Part shown: positions 25,559 to 36,128 of the stretch, piece by piece
Layout of the letters: every line of letters starts with the position of its first letter
How positions within the stretch are numbered: position 1 is the stretch's first letter
Assembly: GCF_900105475.1 (NCBI RefSeq)
Contig: NZ_LT629777.1
Coordinates: 2,232,001 to 2,296,000 of the forward strand
Reading direction: 5' to 3'
DNA length: 64,000 nt
DNA from: Pseudomonas asplenii
GTDB lineage: Bacteria; Pseudomonadota; Gammaproteobacteria; Pseudomonadales; Pseudomonadaceae
Position numbers and translations under genes: made by a program
Notes under the pieces: model-generated
What the model was told of the DNA's origin: nothing
Databases searched by the model: none
The model's input: the letters and a program-made list of their open reading frames with translations, nothing else

Positions 25559-26073
25559 CTCAGGTTTATCTAGGGCTCGGCAGTAATATCGAGCGCGAAA
25601 CCCATTTGTGCGCCGGTCTGGATGCCCTGGCCGGTTTTCTCTCGGATATGCGCTGCTCGGCGGTGTTCGAGAGCCAGCCGGTGGGGATCAAGAGCGGGCC
25701 ATTCTTCAATCTGGTGGTGTCGGCATCGACCGATCTGCCCCTGCTGGAACTGGATCGTCGGTTGAAGTGCATCGAGGCCGATAACGGCCGTTATGCCCCC
25801 GATCGCAAGGGGTTGCCGCTGGACATCGACGTTTTGTTGTATGGCGAACAGGTGGGCAATTTCGACGGATTGATCTTGCCTCGCGCGGAAATCCTGAAAA
25901 ATGCGTTCGTCTTGTGGCCATTGTCGCTGATCGCCCCGGACAAACTGCATCCCGAAGTCGAGAAGAGCTTTGCGACCCTGTGGGACGAAGCGCAGATCGA
26001 TCAGGTGCTGGCGCCGGTGGCATTCGAGTGGCGTGGACAGCCATTGACCCCTTCACAATGGCTGTCTGCGTGA
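25549..26073 (+). CDS. folK: HPPK, 6-hydroxymethyl-dihydropterin pyrophosphokinase
   Basis: A 174-residue kinase that activates the product of FolB with pyrophosphate from ATP for dihydropteroate synthesis. The start VYLGLGSNI and the loop GRYAPDRKGLPLDIDVLLYG, carrying the two magnesium-binding aspartates (DIDVL), identify it. Slightly longer than the short E. coli enzyme. It overlaps folB, so two successive folate steps are translationally coupled, and converges on cca. Confidence 0.94.
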   Translation: MSLTQVYLGLGSNIERETHLCAGLDALAGFLSDMRCSAVFESQPVGIKSGPFFNLVVSASTDLPLLELDRRLKCIEADNGRYAPDRKGLPLDIDVLLYGEQVGNFDGLILPRAEILKNAFVLWPLSLIAPDKLHPEVEKSFATLWDEAQIDQVLAPVAFEWRGQPLTPSQWLSA

Positions 26074-26088
26074 TGACGGCTACCTGAG

Positions 26089-27318
26089 TCAGACCGCCGC
26101 GCGTTGCTTGTAGGCCTTGAGAGCGGTCAGGCGTTCGCCTCTGAGCGCCTCACCCAGTTCCGGTCCCTTGAAGCCCTTTTCAATCAGCGGCTGGACCGCA
26201 ACGGCCTTGGCGGCCTGCGCCGCGCCGCGCAGGTAGGCGGCTTGTGGATAATCACGCGCCTCCAGCCCCTGCCGTCCCCGGGCATCCATTTCACAGGCGG
26301 CGATAAACTCCTCGAAGCGTTGCGGACGGCGATAGACGTCGAAGCTCTGCAGCAACTCCAGCAGGGTCGAGGCTTTCAATTCCAGGGCGCGGTGGCCGTG
26401 GGTGTGATACTCGCCCACCAGCAAGGCCAATTCCTGACAGTCGCGGGGTACCTTGTAGCGCTCGTTGACGGCCTTGATCAGTGTCAGGCCCTTGGTCTCA
26501 TGTGCGATGTGCCTTGGCCATTCTTCCTCGGGAGTGAGGCCCTTGCCCAGGTCATGCAGCAGGCAGGCCCAGCGCACAGTCAGCGGTTGTCGATGGCGGG
26601 CGGCCTGCTCCAGCACGCTCAGCGTATGCCGGCCCGTGTCGATCTCCGGGTGATGGACCGCAGGCTGCGGGACGCCGAACAGGGCATCGATTTCAGGAAA
26701 CAGTACCGCCAATGCGCCACAGTCCCGCAGCACCTGGATAAACACCTGGGGTTGTTCTTCCATCAGGGCGCGGGAGATTTCCTTCCAACTGCGCTCCGGT
26801 GTCAGCGCTTCCAGTTCGCCTGAGTCCGCTAACTGATGCATCAGTGCGAGGGTCTGCGGTGCCACGCTGAAGCCCAGGCCGGCATACCGGGCGGCGAAGC
26901 GGGCAACCCGCAGGACACGCAGGGGATCTTCGGCGAATGCCGGGGAAACATGGCGTAATATGCGGGCTTCAAGGTCCTGCTGGCCGTGGTAGGGGTCGGT
27001 CAGTCGGCCATGATCGTCCTCGGCCATGGCGTTGATCGTCAGGTCGCGGCGGATCAGGTCTTCTTCCAGAGTGACTTCGGGGCTGGCGTGGAAGGTAAAG
27101 CCGCCGTAGCCGCGCCCGCTCTTGCGCTCGGTGCGGGCCAGGGCGTATTCCTCGCCACTTTTGGGGTGGAGAAACACCGGGAAGTCGGCCCCGACCGGGC
27201 GAAAGCCCTTGGCGAGCATGTCATCGCTGGTTGCGCCGACCACCACCCAGTCGATATCGGTGACAGGTTGGCCCAACAGACGATCGCGAACCGCGCCGCC
27301 GACTTTATAGATCTGCAT
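26089..27318 (-). CDS. cca: tRNA nucleotidyltransferase (CCA-adding enzyme)
   Basis: Class II nucleotidyltransferase of 409 residues that adds or repairs the 3' CCA of tRNAs. N-terminal [10 protein letters not shown] with the catalytic D21-x-D23, the RRDLTINAM segment (about 90-98), and a C-terminal HD domain (LLHDLGKG, H255/D256) that gives phosphatase/phosphodiesterase activity in this long form. Its GGAGG ribosome-binding site is part of the 3' arm of a terminator-like hairpin that follows spoVR, so translation of any read-through message may be blocked. Confidence 0.96.
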   Translation of the reverse strand: MQIYKVGGAVRDRLLGQPVTDIDWVVVGATSDDMLAKGFRPVGADFPVFLHPKSGEEYALARTERKSGRGYGGFTFHASPEVTLEEDLIRRDLTINAMAEDDHGRLTDPYHGQQDLEARILRHVSPAFAEDPLRVLRVARFAARYAGLGFSVAPQTLALMHQLADSGELEALTPERSWKEISRALMEEQPQVFIQVLRDCGALAVLFPEIDALFGVPQPAVHHPEIDTGRHTLSVLEQAARHRQPLTVRWACLLHDLGKGLTPEEEWPRHIAHETKGLTLIKAVNERYKVPRDCQELALLVGEYHTHGHRALELKASTLLELLQSFDVYRRPQRFEEFIAACEMDARGRQGLEARDYPQAAYLRGAAQAAKAVAVQPLIEKGFKGPELGEALRGERLTALKAYKQRAAV

Positions 27319-27319
27319 G

Positions 27320-27370
27320 AAAAACCTCCGTTGACGCGACAGGATAACCCTTGTGTCGCGCCAGCGGAGG
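27320..27370 (-). terminator. Terminator after the spoVR operon, containing the cca RBS
   Basis: On the minus strand CCTCCG (complement of 27365-27370) pairs with CGGAGG (complement of 27325-27330), with an inner seven-base stem CGCGACA/TGTCGCG (27354-27360 with 27335-27341), a 4x4 internal loop and a 12-base terminal loop, followed by TTTTT. The CGGAGG arm is the Shine-Dalgarno sequence of cca, seven bases from its ATG. Confidence 0.7.
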
Positions 27371-27381
27371 ACTCTCGTTGC

Positions 27382-28953
27382 TCAGAGGTGAATGACGGCC
27401 AGGTCGAGGCGACCGTATTCGTTTTCGCTGTGTTCGCTCCTGGGCGGGACATGGTGGGTCTTCATGATCTGGTCGCCCTGCAGGGTTTCCAGGTGGATGT
27501 CGAAGCCCCAGAGTCGGTGCAGGTGCTTGAGCACTTCGTCGGTCGACTCGCCGAGTGGCTTGCGGTCGTGCTGTTGATGACGCAGGGTCAGCGAGCGATC
27601 GCCGCGACGGTCGATGCTCCAGATCTGCACGTTGGGTTCGCGGTTGCCCAGGTTGTATTGCGCCGCGAGGGTTTCGCGGATGGTGCGGTAGCCGCTTTCA
27701 TCATGAATGGCAGGCACCAGCAGGTCATCGCGCTGATCGTCGTCGAGAATGCTGAACAGCTTCAGATCGCGCATCACCTTGGGCGACAGGTACTGCAGGA
27801 TGAAACTCTCGTCCTTGAAGCTGCTCATGGCGAACTTGATACTCGACAGCCAATCGCTCCCCGCCAGTTCGGGGAACCAGCGACGATCCTCTTCGGTTGG
27901 TTCTTCACACATCCGGCGGATATCCCGATACATCGCGAAACCCAGGGCGTAAGGGTTGATACCGCTGTAGTAGGGGCTATCGAAGCCGGGTTGGAAGACC
28001 ACACTGGTGTGGGAGGTGAGGAACTCCATCATGAAACCGTCGGTGACCAGACCCTCGTCGTAGAGGTCATTCATCAGGGTGTAGTGCCAGAACGTCGCCC
28101 AGCCTTCGTTCATGACCTGGGTCTGGCGTTGCGGGTAGAAGTATTGGGCGATCTTGCGCACGATCCGCACGATTTCCCGCTGCCAGGGCTCCAGCAGCGG
28201 TGCGTGTTTCTCGATGAAATAGAGGATGTTTTCCTGCGGTTCGGACGGAAAACGGGCGTTGTCCTTCTCGCTGTATTTGTCCGCGCCCTTGGGAATGGTC
28301 CGCCACAGGTCGTTGATCTGCTTTTGCAGGTGTTCTTCGCGGTCTTTCTGCCGCCGCCGTTCCTCTTCCGCAGAAATCGGGTAGGGCCGTTTGTAACGGT
28401 CGACGCCGTAGTTCATCAGGGCGTGGCAGGAGTCGAGCAGGTCCTCGACGGCATCGATGCCGTGGCGCTCCTCGCATTGGGTGATGTACTGCTTGGCGAA
28501 GACCAGGTAATCGATGATCGAGCTGGCGTCGGTCCAGGTCCGGAACAGGTAGTTGCCCTTGAAGAAGCTGTTGTGACCATAACAGGCATGAGCCACCACC
28601 AGCGCCTGCATGCAGATGGTGTTTTCCTCCATCAGATAGGCGATGCACGGATCGGAGTTGATCACGATTTCGTAGGCCAGGCCCATTTGACCACGGCTAT
28701 AGGACTTTTCGGTGCTGAGGAAGTGCTTGCCGTAGGACCAGTGATGGTAGCCCAGCGGCATGCCCACCGAGGCGTAGGCGTCCATCATCTGCTCGGCGGT
28801 GATTACCTCGATCTGGTTGGGGTAGGTGTCCAGCGCATAGCGCTCGGCAATACGACCGATTTCGCGGTCGTAAGCCTGGATCAGCTCGAAAGTCCATTCC
28901 GAGCCGGTGGACAGGGGTTGGCGCTTGGGTTGTTTCTGCTCTCTGGCGGTCAT
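27382..28953 (-). CDS. SpoVR family protein (YcgB-like)
   Basis: A 523-residue member of the SpoVR/YcgB family. In Bacillus SpoVR affects the spore cortex; in gram-negative bacteria the protein is made with PrkA and YeaH under starvation and its biochemical role is unknown. Recognisable segments are the aromatic N-terminus ([20 protein letters not shown]), the [18 protein letters not shown] stretch and [14 protein letters not shown]. The ATG overlaps the yeaH stop by 4 bp, giving a prkA-yeaH-spoVR operon. A terminator follows. Confidence 0.93.
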   Translation of the reverse strand: MTAREQKQPKRQPLSTGSEWTFELIQAYDREIGRIAERYALDTYPNQIEVITAEQMMDAYASVGMPLGYHHWSYGKHFLSTEKSYSRGQMGLAYEIVINSDPCIAYLMEENTICMQALVVAHACYGHNSFFKGNYLFRTWTDASSIIDYLVFAKQYITQCEERHGIDAVEDLLDSCHALMNYGVDRYKRPYPISAEEERRRQKDREEHLQKQINDLWRTIPKGADKYSEKDNARFPSEPQENILYFIEKHAPLLEPWQREIVRIVRKIAQYFYPQRQTQVMNEGWATFWHYTLMNDLYDEGLVTDGFMMEFLTSHTSVVFQPGFDSPYYSGINPYALGFAMYRDIRRMCEEPTEEDRRWFPELAGSDWLSSIKFAMSSFKDESFILQYLSPKVMRDLKLFSILDDDQRDDLLVPAIHDESGYRTIRETLAAQYNLGNREPNVQIWSIDRRGDRSLTLRHQQHDRKPLGESTDEVLKHLHRLWGFDIHLETLQGDQIMKTHHVPPRSEHSENEYGRLDLAVIHL

Positions 28954-30221
28954 GTCACTAACCTGCGCTGGAAGAGTTCACGGAAGACCGGATAGATATC
29001 GCCGGCCGACACCAGCTGCTGCTGGGCAAACGTATCGCTGAACGCTTCGCTGATGCGTTCGTATTCGTACCACAGGGCCTGATGTTCGCGCGGGGTAATC
29101 TCCACATACGTGTAGTACTGCACGAACGGCATGATCTGGTTGATCAGGATGTCACGGCAGATCGGCGAGTCGTCGTTCCAGTTGTCGCCGTCCGAAGCCT
29201 GGGCGGCGTAGATGTTCCATTCGTTGGTTGGGTAGCGTTCGGCCATGATCTCCTGCATCAGCTTCAGGGCGCTGGAGACGATGGTGCCGCCGGTTTCCCG
29301 TGAGTAGAAAAACTCCTCCTCGTCGACTTCCCGGGCGCTGGTGTGATGGCGGATGAACACCACTTCGATCTTGTCGTAGTTACGCTTGAGAAACAGGTAC
29401 AGCAGGATGAAGAAGCGCTTGGCGATATCCTTGGTTGCCTGGGTCATGGAACCGGACACGTCCATCAGGCAGAACATCACGGCCTTGGAGCTGGGATTGG
29501 GTTGCTTGACCAGCAGGTTGTACTTGAGGTCGAAGGTGTCGAGAAACGGCACGCGATGGATGCGTGCGCTGAGTTTCTCGATTTCCATCTCGATTTCCTG
29601 GATATCGCCGAAGTTATCAGGCTCTTCACGCTTCAACCGCTCAAGTTCGGCCTTGGCCTCCTTGAGTTTGGCACGGCTGCTGCCGGACAGGGCGATTCGC
29701 CGCGCATGGGCCGAGCGCAGGGTGCGGATGATGTTGATGCGCGAAGGGTTGCCCTCGTTGCTGATCCCGGCGCGGACGGTCTTGTAGGTATCGGTGCCGG
29801 TGAGGTTGCGCTTGACCAGGTTGGGCAGTTCCAGGTCCTCGAACATGAATTCGAGGAATTCTTCCTGGGTGATCTGGAAGACGAACTCATCCATGCCTTC
29901 GCCGGAGTTGCCAGCCTTGCCGGGGCCGCGACCACCGCCTCCGCCGGGCGGGCGAGGGATGTGTTCACCGCTGGTGAACTCCTTGTTGCCGGGATGGACC
30001 ACGGTCTGCTTGCCGCCGCGCCCATGGTGCAGCACCGGTTCGTCGATGTCGCGACCGGGAATGCTGATCTGCTCGCCGTGTTCCATATCGGTGATGGAAC
30101 GGCGGCTCACGGCCTCCTCGACCGCTTTCTTGATGTGGTCACGATAACGCCGCAGGAAGCGCTGGCGGTTCACCGTGCTCTTGTTCTTGCCATTGAGGCG
30201 TCGGTCGATCACATAGCTCAT
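28950..30221 (-). CDS. yeaH: YeaH/YhbH family protein (DUF444, UPF0229)
   Basis: A 423-residue protein with a central low-complexity Gly/Pro/Arg segment ([16 protein letters not shown], about residues 85-105) and a von Willebrand A-like C-terminal half with a MIDAS-like DVSGSMT motif. It belongs to the kinase-linked starvation operon with prkA and spoVR; the molecular job is unknown. I chose the ATG at 30221 ([15 protein letters not shown]), the family start, over an open extension through a repeat upstream. Confidence 0.93.
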   Translation of the reverse strand: MSYVIDRRLNGKNKSTVNRQRFLRRYRDHIKKAVEEAVSRRSITDMEHGEQISIPGRDIDEPVLHHGRGGKQTVVHPGNKEFTSGEHIPRPPGGGGGRGPGKAGNSGEGMDEFVFQITQEEFLEFMFEDLELPNLVKRNLTGTDTYKTVRAGISNEGNPSRINIIRTLRSAHARRIALSGSSRAKLKEAKAELERLKREEPDNFGDIQEIEMEIEKLSARIHRVPFLDTFDLKYNLLVKQPNPSSKAVMFCLMDVSGSMTQATKDIAKRFFILLYLFLKRNYDKIEVVFIRHHTSAREVDEEEFFYSRETGGTIVSSALKLMQEIMAERYPTNEWNIYAAQASDGDNWNDDSPICRDILINQIMPFVQYYTYVEITPREHQALWYEYERISEAFSDTFAQQQLVSAGDIYPVFRELFQRRLVT

Positions 30222-30234
30222 GGGGAGCCCTCCG

Positions 30235-30358
30235 GGCAGCTTCAAGTTACAAGCTTCCAGCGCCGGGCTGGAAACTCGGGGACAAGCGGTCGGCTGCACG
30301 GACCGTAAACACGTCGTATGACGTGTCGACGACCAGCAGCCTGACGCTTGCAGCTGCC
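30235..30358. repeat. Repeat-like inverted sequence between prkA and yeaH
   Basis: The gap starts GGCAGCTTCAAGTTACAAGC and ends CTGACGCTTGCAGCTGCC; the two ends are imperfect inverses and contain the CAGCTTCAAG/CTTGCAGCTG words seen in dispersed Pseudomonas intergenic repeats. Inside is a smaller palindrome around ACGTCGTATGACGTG. It may be a decayed miniature element or an mRNA-stabilising structure. Confidence 0.35.
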
Positions 30359-30359
30359 G

Positions 30360-32282
30360 TTACTGCGACTTGCGAACCCGCAGGTACCACTCGGAGAGCA
30401 GACGTACCTGTTTGTCGGTGTAGCCGCGTTCGACCATCCGGGTGACAAAGTCGTTGTGCTTCTGTTGATCCTCCTTGCTGGCCTTGGCGTTGAAGCTGAT
30501 GACCGGCAGCAGATCCTCGGTGTTGGAGAACATTTTCTTCTCGATCACCACCCGCAGCTTCTCGTAGCTGAGCCAGGTCGGATTCTTGCCGTTGTTGTTG
30601 GCACGGGCGCGTAATACGAAGTTGACGATTTCGTTGCGGAAATCCTTCGGATTGCTGATGCCGGCCGGTTTCTCGATCTTTTCCAGTTCCTCGTTGAGGG
30701 CAACGCGGTTGAGGATCTCGCCGGTTTCCGGATCGCGGTATTCCTGGTCCTGGATCCAGAAGTCGGCGTACAGCACGTAGCGGTCGAAGATGTTCTGGCC
30801 GTACTCGCTGTAGGATTCCAGGTAGGCGGTCTGGATTTCCTTGCCGATGAACTCGATATAGCGCGGTGCCAGGTATTCCTTCAGGTAGCGCAGATAGCGC
30901 TCGCGGGTTTCAGCCTGGAACTGCTCCTGCTCGATCTGCTGCTCCAGCACATACAGCAGGTGCACCGGGTTGGCGGCGATCTCGTGGGGGTCGAAGTTGA
31001 AGACTTTCGACAGGATCTTGAACGCGAAGCGGGTCGACAGGCCGTTCATGCCTTCATCGACGCCGGCAGAGTCGCGGTATTCCTGGATCGACTTGGCCTT
31101 GGGATCGGTGTCCTTGAGATTTTCCCCGTCATATACCCGCATTTTCGAGTAGATGTTGGAGTTTTCCGGCTCCTTGAGGCGCGACAGGACGGTGAACTGT
31201 GCGAGCATCTTCAGGGTGTCAGGCGCACAGTGGGCCTTGGACAGCGAACTGTTGTGCAACAGCTTGTCGTAGATCTTCACTTCGTCGCTGACCCGCAGGC
31301 AGTACGGGACCTTGACGATATAGATACGGTCGATGAACGCTTCGTTGTTCTTGTTGTTGCGGAAGGTGTGCCATTCCGATTCGTTGGAGTGGGCCAGCAG
31401 CACGCCGGTGAACGGGATCGCGCCCAGCCCCTCGGTGCTGTTGTAGTTGCCTTCCTGGGTGGCGGTCAGCAGTGGATGCAGCACCTTGATCGGCGCCTTG
31501 AACATCTCGACGAATTCCATCAGGCCCTGGTTGGCCCGACACAGTGCGCCCGAGTAGCTGTAGGCGTCGGCGTCGTTCTGCGGGAATTCCTCCAGCTTGC
31601 GGATATCGACCTTGCCCACCAGGGCAGAGATGTCCTGGTTGTTCTCGTCACCGGGTTCGGTTTTGGCCACGGCAATCTGGTTGAGGATCGAAGGGTACAG
31701 CTTGACCACACGGAACTGGCTGATGTCGCCGCCAAATTCGGCCAGGCGCTTGGTCGCCCAGGGGGACATGATGGTGTTCAGGTAACGCCGTGGAATCCCG
31801 AAGTCTTCCTCGAGGATCGCCCCGTCTTCCGTGGCGTTGAACAGTCCCAGTGGTGACTCGAAGACCGGCGAGCCCTTGATGGCATAGAAGGGCACCCTCT
31901 CGATCAGTTGCTTGAGTTTTTCCGCCAGGGACGATTTACCGCCGCCTACCGGACCGAGCAGATAAAGAATCTGCTTCTTCTCTTCCAGACCCTGAGCAGC
32001 ATGGCGGAAATACGAGACGATCTGGTCGATGCATTCTTCCATTCCATGGAAGTCTTCAAAGGCCGGATAGCGACGGATCACCTTGTTGGAAAAAATACGC
32101 GACAACCGTGAGTTGGTGGACGTATCCAGCAGTTCGGGCTCACCGATTGCCAGTAGCATCCTTTCGGCTGCCGAGGCGTAGGCACTACGATCCTTTTTGC
32201 ACAGCTCAAGATACTCCTGCAGCGTGAGTTCTTCCTGCCGTGTGGATTCGAAGCGTTGTTGGAAATGGCTGAATATGCTCAT
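30360..32282 (-). CDS. prkA: PrkA/YeaG serine protein kinase
   Basis: A 640-residue protein with an AAA+ N-terminal domain carrying the Walker A motif GPVGGGKS (residues 110-117) and a C-terminal kinase-like domain related to cAMP-dependent kinases. Homologues (YeaG in E. coli) act in nitrogen and carbon starvation, and AAA-dependent protease activity has been reported for a Bacillus PrkA. It is the first gene of prkA-yeaH-spoVR. The upstream gap carries a small palindrome (CAACGGT-TTC-ACCGTTG on the minus strand), but no promoter could be assigned. Confidence 0.95.
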   Translation of the reverse strand: MSIFSHFQQRFESTRQEELTLQEYLELCKKDRSAYASAAERMLLAIGEPELLDTSTNSRLSRIFSNKVIRRYPAFEDFHGMEECIDQIVSYFRHAAQGLEEKKQILYLLGPVGGGKSSLAEKLKQLIERVPFYAIKGSPVFESPLGLFNATEDGAILEEDFGIPRRYLNTIMSPWATKRLAEFGGDISQFRVVKLYPSILNQIAVAKTEPGDENNQDISALVGKVDIRKLEEFPQNDADAYSYSGALCRANQGLMEFVEMFKAPIKVLHPLLTATQEGNYNSTEGLGAIPFTGVLLAHSNESEWHTFRNNKNNEAFIDRIYIVKVPYCLRVSDEVKIYDKLLHNSSLSKAHCAPDTLKMLAQFTVLSRLKEPENSNIYSKMRVYDGENLKDTDPKAKSIQEYRDSAGVDEGMNGLSTRFAFKILSKVFNFDPHEIAANPVHLLYVLEQQIEQEQFQAETRERYLRYLKEYLAPRYIEFIGKEIQTAYLESYSEYGQNIFDRYVLYADFWIQDQEYRDPETGEILNRVALNEELEKIEKPAGISNPKDFRNEIVNFVLRARANNNGKNPTWLSYEKLRVVIEKKMFSNTEDLLPVISFNAKASKEDQQKHNDFVTRMVERGYTDKQVRLLSEWYLRVRKSQ

Positions 32283-32583
32283 GACGTCACCTCGCTCGAT
32301 ACTTGGAGCCGGTGCCGGATCAGTCAGTCAAGTGCTGGCATGCAACGGTGAAACCGTTGATGTTTACCCCCCCAGAACACCCTCAAGGCGCGATGGCCTT
32401 GAAACCTACTACCGCTGACCCGTACGCCGGTGTACCGGCTCTCCCCTGATTTGGATGGCCTCGCGCTTAAGGATAGTTCGGAATCGGGGAGGTCAAGGCG
32501 GGATGCACAATTAGTTGTGCTTTACCGTTCGTCTGGAAATGCTCCAGCCCGCGATTCATGCGGGCTGGAGCAACGGAAAAAAA
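32283..32583. other. Gap between prkA and glpE
   Basis: About 300 bp with no gene. It holds the prkA upstream region with a 6-7 bp perfect palindrome at 32343-32359, a second one (GCACAA/TTGTGC) at 32505-32520, and the glpE terminator hairpin. No clear sigma-70 or sigma-54 signature was seen. Confidence 0.45.
32541..32571 (-). terminator. Terminator hairpin after glpE
   Basis: A perfect 12-base stem, GCTCCAGCCCGC (32541-32552) with GCGGGCTGGAGC (32560-32571), and a seven-base loop, 12 bp after the glpE stop. The T tract on the minus strand is short (ATTT). Confidence 0.65.
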
Positions 32584-32913
32584 TTATTCGGAAATATCCT
32601 GAGCGATTTCTGCCGGATAGGTCGTACGCCACAGTTCGAAGCCGCCATCCAGGCTGTAGACCTCGGAGAAGCCCTGGCTGACCAGGTAGGCCGCCGCGCC
32701 CTGGCTGGAGTTGCCGTGGTAGCAGCACACCACCAGCGGCTGATCCAGATCGGCGTTGGTGATGAAGTCGTGCAGCGAATGGTTATCCAGGTGTTTCGAG
32801 CCGGTGATGTGGTTCAGGGCAAATGCCTGTGGATCGCGGACATCGACGACCACGGCGCCTTGCTCGCGCAGGGCCTGGGCTTGTTCGGGGGGGATGCGTT
32901 TGAATTCGCTCAT
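32584..32913 (-). CDS. glpE: Thiosulfate sulfurtransferase GlpE (rhodanese)
   Basis: A single-domain rhodanese of 109 residues that transfers sulfane sulfur from thiosulfate to acceptors such as cyanide or thioredoxin. The active-site loop is CCYHGNSS with C64 as the persulfide carrier; [16 protein letters not shown] is the typical N-terminal strand-loop. Two ATGs stand in tandem; the second (32913) has GGA at better spacing. It follows apaH by 34 bp on the same strand. The name is by homology; glp genes are not nearby. Confidence 0.9.
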   Translation of the reverse strand: MSEFKRIPPEQAQALREQGAVVVDVRDPQAFALNHITGSKHLDNHSLHDFITNADLDQPLVVCCYHGNSSQGAAAYLVSQGFSEVYSLDGGFELWRTTYPAEIAQDISE

Positions 32914-32947
32914 CATGGGTTCCGTCTGGGGCGGTTAGGTCGTAGGG

Positions 32948-33823
32948 TCAACGATAGAGCCAGGCGCGGAATCGCTCGGCCAGGGTTGGCGGTGGCGCAA
33001 CCCCACCCAGGCTGTCGCATTTGCAGTTCAGGCGCTCGCCGGTATCGATGTTTATCAGGGTCATGGCACCGCCCCAGACACAACCGGTGTCGAGGGCAAA
33101 GATTCCCGGTTCGTTGCATTCGCCTTCGAGTGCCGCCCAATGGCCGAAGATGATTTTCAGCCCCTGGGTCTTGCGCTCCTTGAAGCTGAACCAGGGCGCA
33201 TAACCGGCCGGCGCGGTGTCGGCGCCTTCCTTGCCCTTGAGGTCGAGCTTGCCCTCGGCCGTGCAGAAACGCATGCGGGTGAAGTAATTGGTGATCACCC
33301 GCAGGCGTGTGATGCCTTCCAGGTCGCCATCCCACTTGTTCGGTTCGTTGCCGTACATGCCGGCCAGGAACGACGCATAGTGCTGATCGTCGCGAAGGGC
33401 CGACTCGACTTCCGCCGCGAGCTTGAGCGCCTTCTTGAGCGACCACTGCGGGGGAATGCCGGCGTGGACCAGGGCCACGTTACGTTCGGCGTCATGATGC
33501 AGCAGCTTCTGCTGGCGCAACCAGCCGAGTAGTTCAGGCGCATCAGGGGCTTCAAGGATTTCACGCAGGGTATCGCTTTTCTTCAGACGCTCGACATTCT
33601 GTGCGGCGGCCAGCAGATGCAGATCGTGGTTACCGAGCACGCAGACCAGCGACTCGCGCATGCGATAAAGATAGCGCAAGGTTTCCAGGGACTGAGGGCC
33701 ACGATTGACCAGGTCACCGACCAGCCAGAGGCGATCGCTGGCGGGGTCGAAAGCGACCCGCTCAAGCAGGCACTTGAGTGGCTCCAGGCAGCCTTGCAGG
33801 TCGCCGACGGCATACACCGCCAT
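32948..33823 (-). CDS. apaH: Diadenosine tetraphosphatase ApaH (symmetrical)
   Basis: Metallophosphatase of 291 residues that splits Ap4A into two ADP and can also remove Np4 caps from RNA. Motifs: GDLQGC (D8), GDLVNRGP (about 36-43), GNHD (about 64-67) and [10 protein letters not shown]. In the first motif the usual histidine of GDxHG is glutamine (Q10), a change I believe is normal in Pseudomonas ApaH. Its ATG overlaps the apaG stop by one base (TGATG), indicating coupled translation. Confidence 0.95.
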   Translation of the reverse strand: MAVYAVGDLQGCLEPLKCLLERVAFDPASDRLWLVGDLVNRGPQSLETLRYLYRMRESLVCVLGNHDLHLLAAAQNVERLKKSDTLREILEAPDAPELLGWLRQQKLLHHDAERNVALVHAGIPPQWSLKKALKLAAEVESALRDDQHYASFLAGMYGNEPNKWDGDLEGITRLRVITNYFTRMRFCTAEGKLDLKGKEGADTAPAGYAPWFSFKERKTQGLKIIFGHWAALEGECNEPGIFALDTGCVWGGAMTLINIDTGERLNCKCDSLGGVAPPPTLAERFRAWLYR

Positions 33824-34203
33824 CAGTGCAGGGCTCCGGGGACGGCAAGGCGGAAGGGCGCGATGATGGCGTCGAAGTGCTGACCATCCTCGGCCAGCAT
33901 CTGGTAGCTGCCTTGCATGTTGCCGACCTTGGTCGTCATGACCGTACCACTGCTGTAGGTATGGCTTTGCCCGACTTCGATCAGTGGTTGCTGACCGACC
34001 ACGCCGGAGCCACGGACTTCTTCGACATGCCCATCGCCATCGGTGATCACCCAGTGTCGGGAAAGCAGCCGGGCAGGCAGTTGTCCGTTGTTGCGCACGG
34101 TAATGGTATAGGCAAAGGCGAAACGGTTCTGTTCGGGCTGTGATTGTTCAGCAAGGAACCGGGTGACGACGCTGACGTCGACCTGATAACGAGGATCGGA
34201 CAT
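33823..34203 (-). CDS. apaG: ApaG protein (CorD, DUF525)
   Basis: A 126-residue single-domain beta-sandwich protein of the DUF525 family ([20 protein letters not shown], then [20 protein letters not shown]). Its function in bacteria is unsettled; it is almost always beside apaH. The ATG at 34203 ([12 protein letters not shown]) is the family start; an upstream extension of 15 codons is not used. It sits between rsmA and apaH, as in E. coli. Confidence 0.95.
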   Translation of the reverse strand: MSDPRYQVDVSVVTRFLAEQSQPEQNRFAFAYTITVRNNGQLPARLLSRHWVITDGDGHVEEVRGSGVVGQQPLIEVGQSHTYSSGTVMTTKVGNMQGSYQMLAEDGQHFDAIIAPFRLAVPGALH

Positions 34204-34323
34204 GCAAGAGGCCTTGGAAGCAAAAGCGAAAGATGCGACTGATGGCACTTAGTCTAGGTCAACTGCCGGGTAGTCGGCCAGCTATGGTCGCTGGCGTTGT
34301 ACCCGGGGGCGATGAAGTGAGTG

Positions 34324-35142
34324 TCAGTCTGCGGCGGGCGGCTGGGCGGCCTGTTCACTGAGTTTGTCGGCCAGGCGTACGAAGGCTGCCAGATCCAATT
34401 GTTCCGGACGCAGGCTACCATCGACCCCCGCCGCCTCGATCTCGGCGCTGCCGAGCAGGGCCTTGAGGGTATTGCGCAGGGTCTTGCGGCGCTGGTTGAA
34501 GGCTTCGCGAACGACGCGCTCCAGCAGGCGATGGTCCTTGGCCGGGTGTGGCAGTACCGCATGTGGCACCAGGCGGACAATTGCCGAATCGACCTTGGGC
34601 GGGGGATTGAATGCCCCGGGCCCGACATTGAACAGGTGCTCCACGCGGCAGTGATACTGGACCATGATCGACAGGCGACCCCAGTCACCGCCGCCAGGGC
34701 CGGCTGCCAGCCGCTCGACAACTTCCTTTTGCAGCATGAAGTGCATGTCGCGGATCAGGTTGGCATTGTTCAGCAGGTGGAAAATCAGGGGGGTGGAAAT
34801 GTTGTAGGGCAGGTTACCGACCACTCGCAGGCTGTTCGGTGCAGCGTTCAGGGTGGTGAAGTCGAACTTCAGCGCATCGCCCTGGTGCAGTTGGAAGTTT
34901 GGTTTGCCGGCGAACTGCTGATTGAGGATCGGGACCAGGTCCTTGTCCAGTTCGACCACATCCAGCTGGGCACCACTGCTCAGCAGGCCTTCGGTCAGGG
35001 CACCCTGGCCGGGGCCGATTTCCAGCATGCGGTCTTCGGACTTGGCATGGATGGCCCGCAGAATGCGGTCGATCACGCCGGCATCATGCAGGAAGTTCTG
35101 ACCGAAACGCTTGCGCGCCCGGTGTTGGTATTGCTCGCTCAT
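34324..35142 (-). CDS. rsmA: 16S rRNA dimethyltransferase RsmA (KsgA)
   Basis: SAM-dependent enzyme of 272 residues that dimethylates two adjacent adenines (A1518/A1519 in E. coli numbering) in 16S rRNA late in 30S assembly. SAM motif [15 protein letters not shown] (about residues 40-54) and catalytic NLPYNIS (about 113-119). The start ATG at 35142 overlaps the pdxA stop by 4 bp. Not to be confused with the CsrA-type RNA-binding RsmA of pseudomonads. Confidence 0.97.
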   Translation of the reverse strand: MSEQYQHRARKRFGQNFLHDAGVIDRILRAIHAKSEDRMLEIGPGQGALTEGLLSSGAQLDVVELDKDLVPILNQQFAGKPNFQLHQGDALKFDFTTLNAAPNSLRVVGNLPYNISTPLIFHLLNNANLIRDMHFMLQKEVVERLAAGPGGGDWGRLSIMVQYHCRVEHLFNVGPGAFNPPPKVDSAIVRLVPHAVLPHPAKDHRLLERVVREAFNQRRKTLRNTLKALLGSAEIEAAGVDGSLRPEQLDLAAFVRLADKLSEQAAQPPAAD

Positions 35143-36128
35143 AAACGGGTCTCGGCCATCTGGTAGGCGGTTTCCAGGGCGACCTGCAGGCTGCCGGTGT
35201 CGATTTTGCCGCTGCCGGCCAGATCCAGGGCGGTACCGTGGTCGACCGAAGTGCGGATGATCGGCAAGCCCAGGGTCACATTGACTGCCGCGCCGAAACC
35301 TTTGTATTTCAGCACGGGCAGGCCCTGATCGTGATACATCGCCAGCACCGCGTCGCAGTGCTCCAGATATTTGGGGGTAAACAGAGTGTCGGCAGGCAGC
35401 GGGCCGCGCAGATCCATGCCCTCGCTGCGCAGACGCTCCAGGGTGGGTTCGATGATGTCGATCTCTTCGTGGCCCAGGTGACCGCCTTCGCCGGCATGGG
35501 GGTTGAGCCCGCATACCAGGATTCGCGGTTGGCCGAGGCCGAACTTTTCCTTGAGATCGGTGTGCAGGATTCGCGTGACGCGCTCCAGGCGCTCAGGGGT
35601 GATTGCATCGGCCACCTGGCGTAGCGGCAGGTGTGTGGTCACCAGCGCCACCCGTAGTCCACGGGTGGCCAGCATCATGACGACCTGGTCGGTTCGGGTC
35701 AGGTCCGCGAGGAATTCAGTGTGGCCGGAAAACGCGATACCGGAATCGTTGATCACACCCTTGTGGACCGGGGCGGTGATCATGCCGGCGAAATCACCGC
35801 TTAGGCAGCCCTGTCCGGCGCGAGTCAGGGTTTCCAGCACAAAGGCGGCGTTGGCCTGGTTCAGTTGGCCGGGCACGACGGGCGCTGCCAATGGCGTGTC
35901 CCAGACGTAAAGACTACCCGCCGGAGCCGATTGAATGGGCCAGTTATCCGGTCCCACTGGCAGCAACTCGATGGCCACCGCCAATTGCGCGGCCCGCTCG
36001 GCGAGCAGGTCACGGCTGGTGATGGCAATCAGGGGGTAGGGCTGGGGCTGCGAGGCCAGTAGCAGGCAAAGGTCGGGACCGATGCCTGCCGGCTCGCCGG
36101 GTGTCAGCGCGAAACGCTTGGGTTTCAC
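35139..36128 (-). CDS. pdxA: 4-hydroxythreonine-4-phosphate dehydrogenase PdxA
   Basis: A 329-residue NAD-dependent dehydrogenase of the DXP-dependent pyridoxal phosphate pathway, making the aminoacetone-phosphate that PdxJ uses. Recognisable segments are [13 protein letters not shown] at the N-terminus, [24 protein letters not shown] and [14 protein letters not shown] with metal-binding histidines. Overlaps both surA (4 bp) and rsmA (4 bp), so lptD-surA-pdxA-rsmA-apaG-apaH forms a tightly packed run. Confidence 0.97.
   Translation of the reverse strand: MKPKRFALTPGEPAGIGPDLCLLLASQPQPYPLIAITSRDLLAERAAQLAVAIELLPVGPDNWPIQSAPAGSLYVWDTPLAAPVVPGQLNQANAAFVLETLTRAGQGCLSGDFAGMITAPVHKGVINDSGIAFSGHTEFLADLTRTDQVVMMLATRGLRVALVTTHLPLRQVADAITPERLERVTRILHTDLKEKFGLGQPRILVCGLNPHAGEGGHLGHEEIDIIEPTLERLRSEGMDLRGPLPADTLFTPKYLEHCDAVLAMYHDQGLPVLKYKGFGAAVNVTLGLPIIRTSVDHGTALDLAGSGKIDTGSLQVALETAYQMAETRL

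Noticed and set aside
26986..28995. 669-codon open frame on the plus strand opposite cca and spoVR
   Set aside because: Antisense to two certain genes; low-complexity Val/Gly/Gln-rich translation typical of a GC-rich shadow frame.
34324..35142. Post-transcriptional regulator RsmA (CsrA type)
   Set aside because: The encoded protein is the rRNA dimethyltransferase KsgA/RsmA with NLPYNIS, not the 60-residue RNA-binding protein of the same name.
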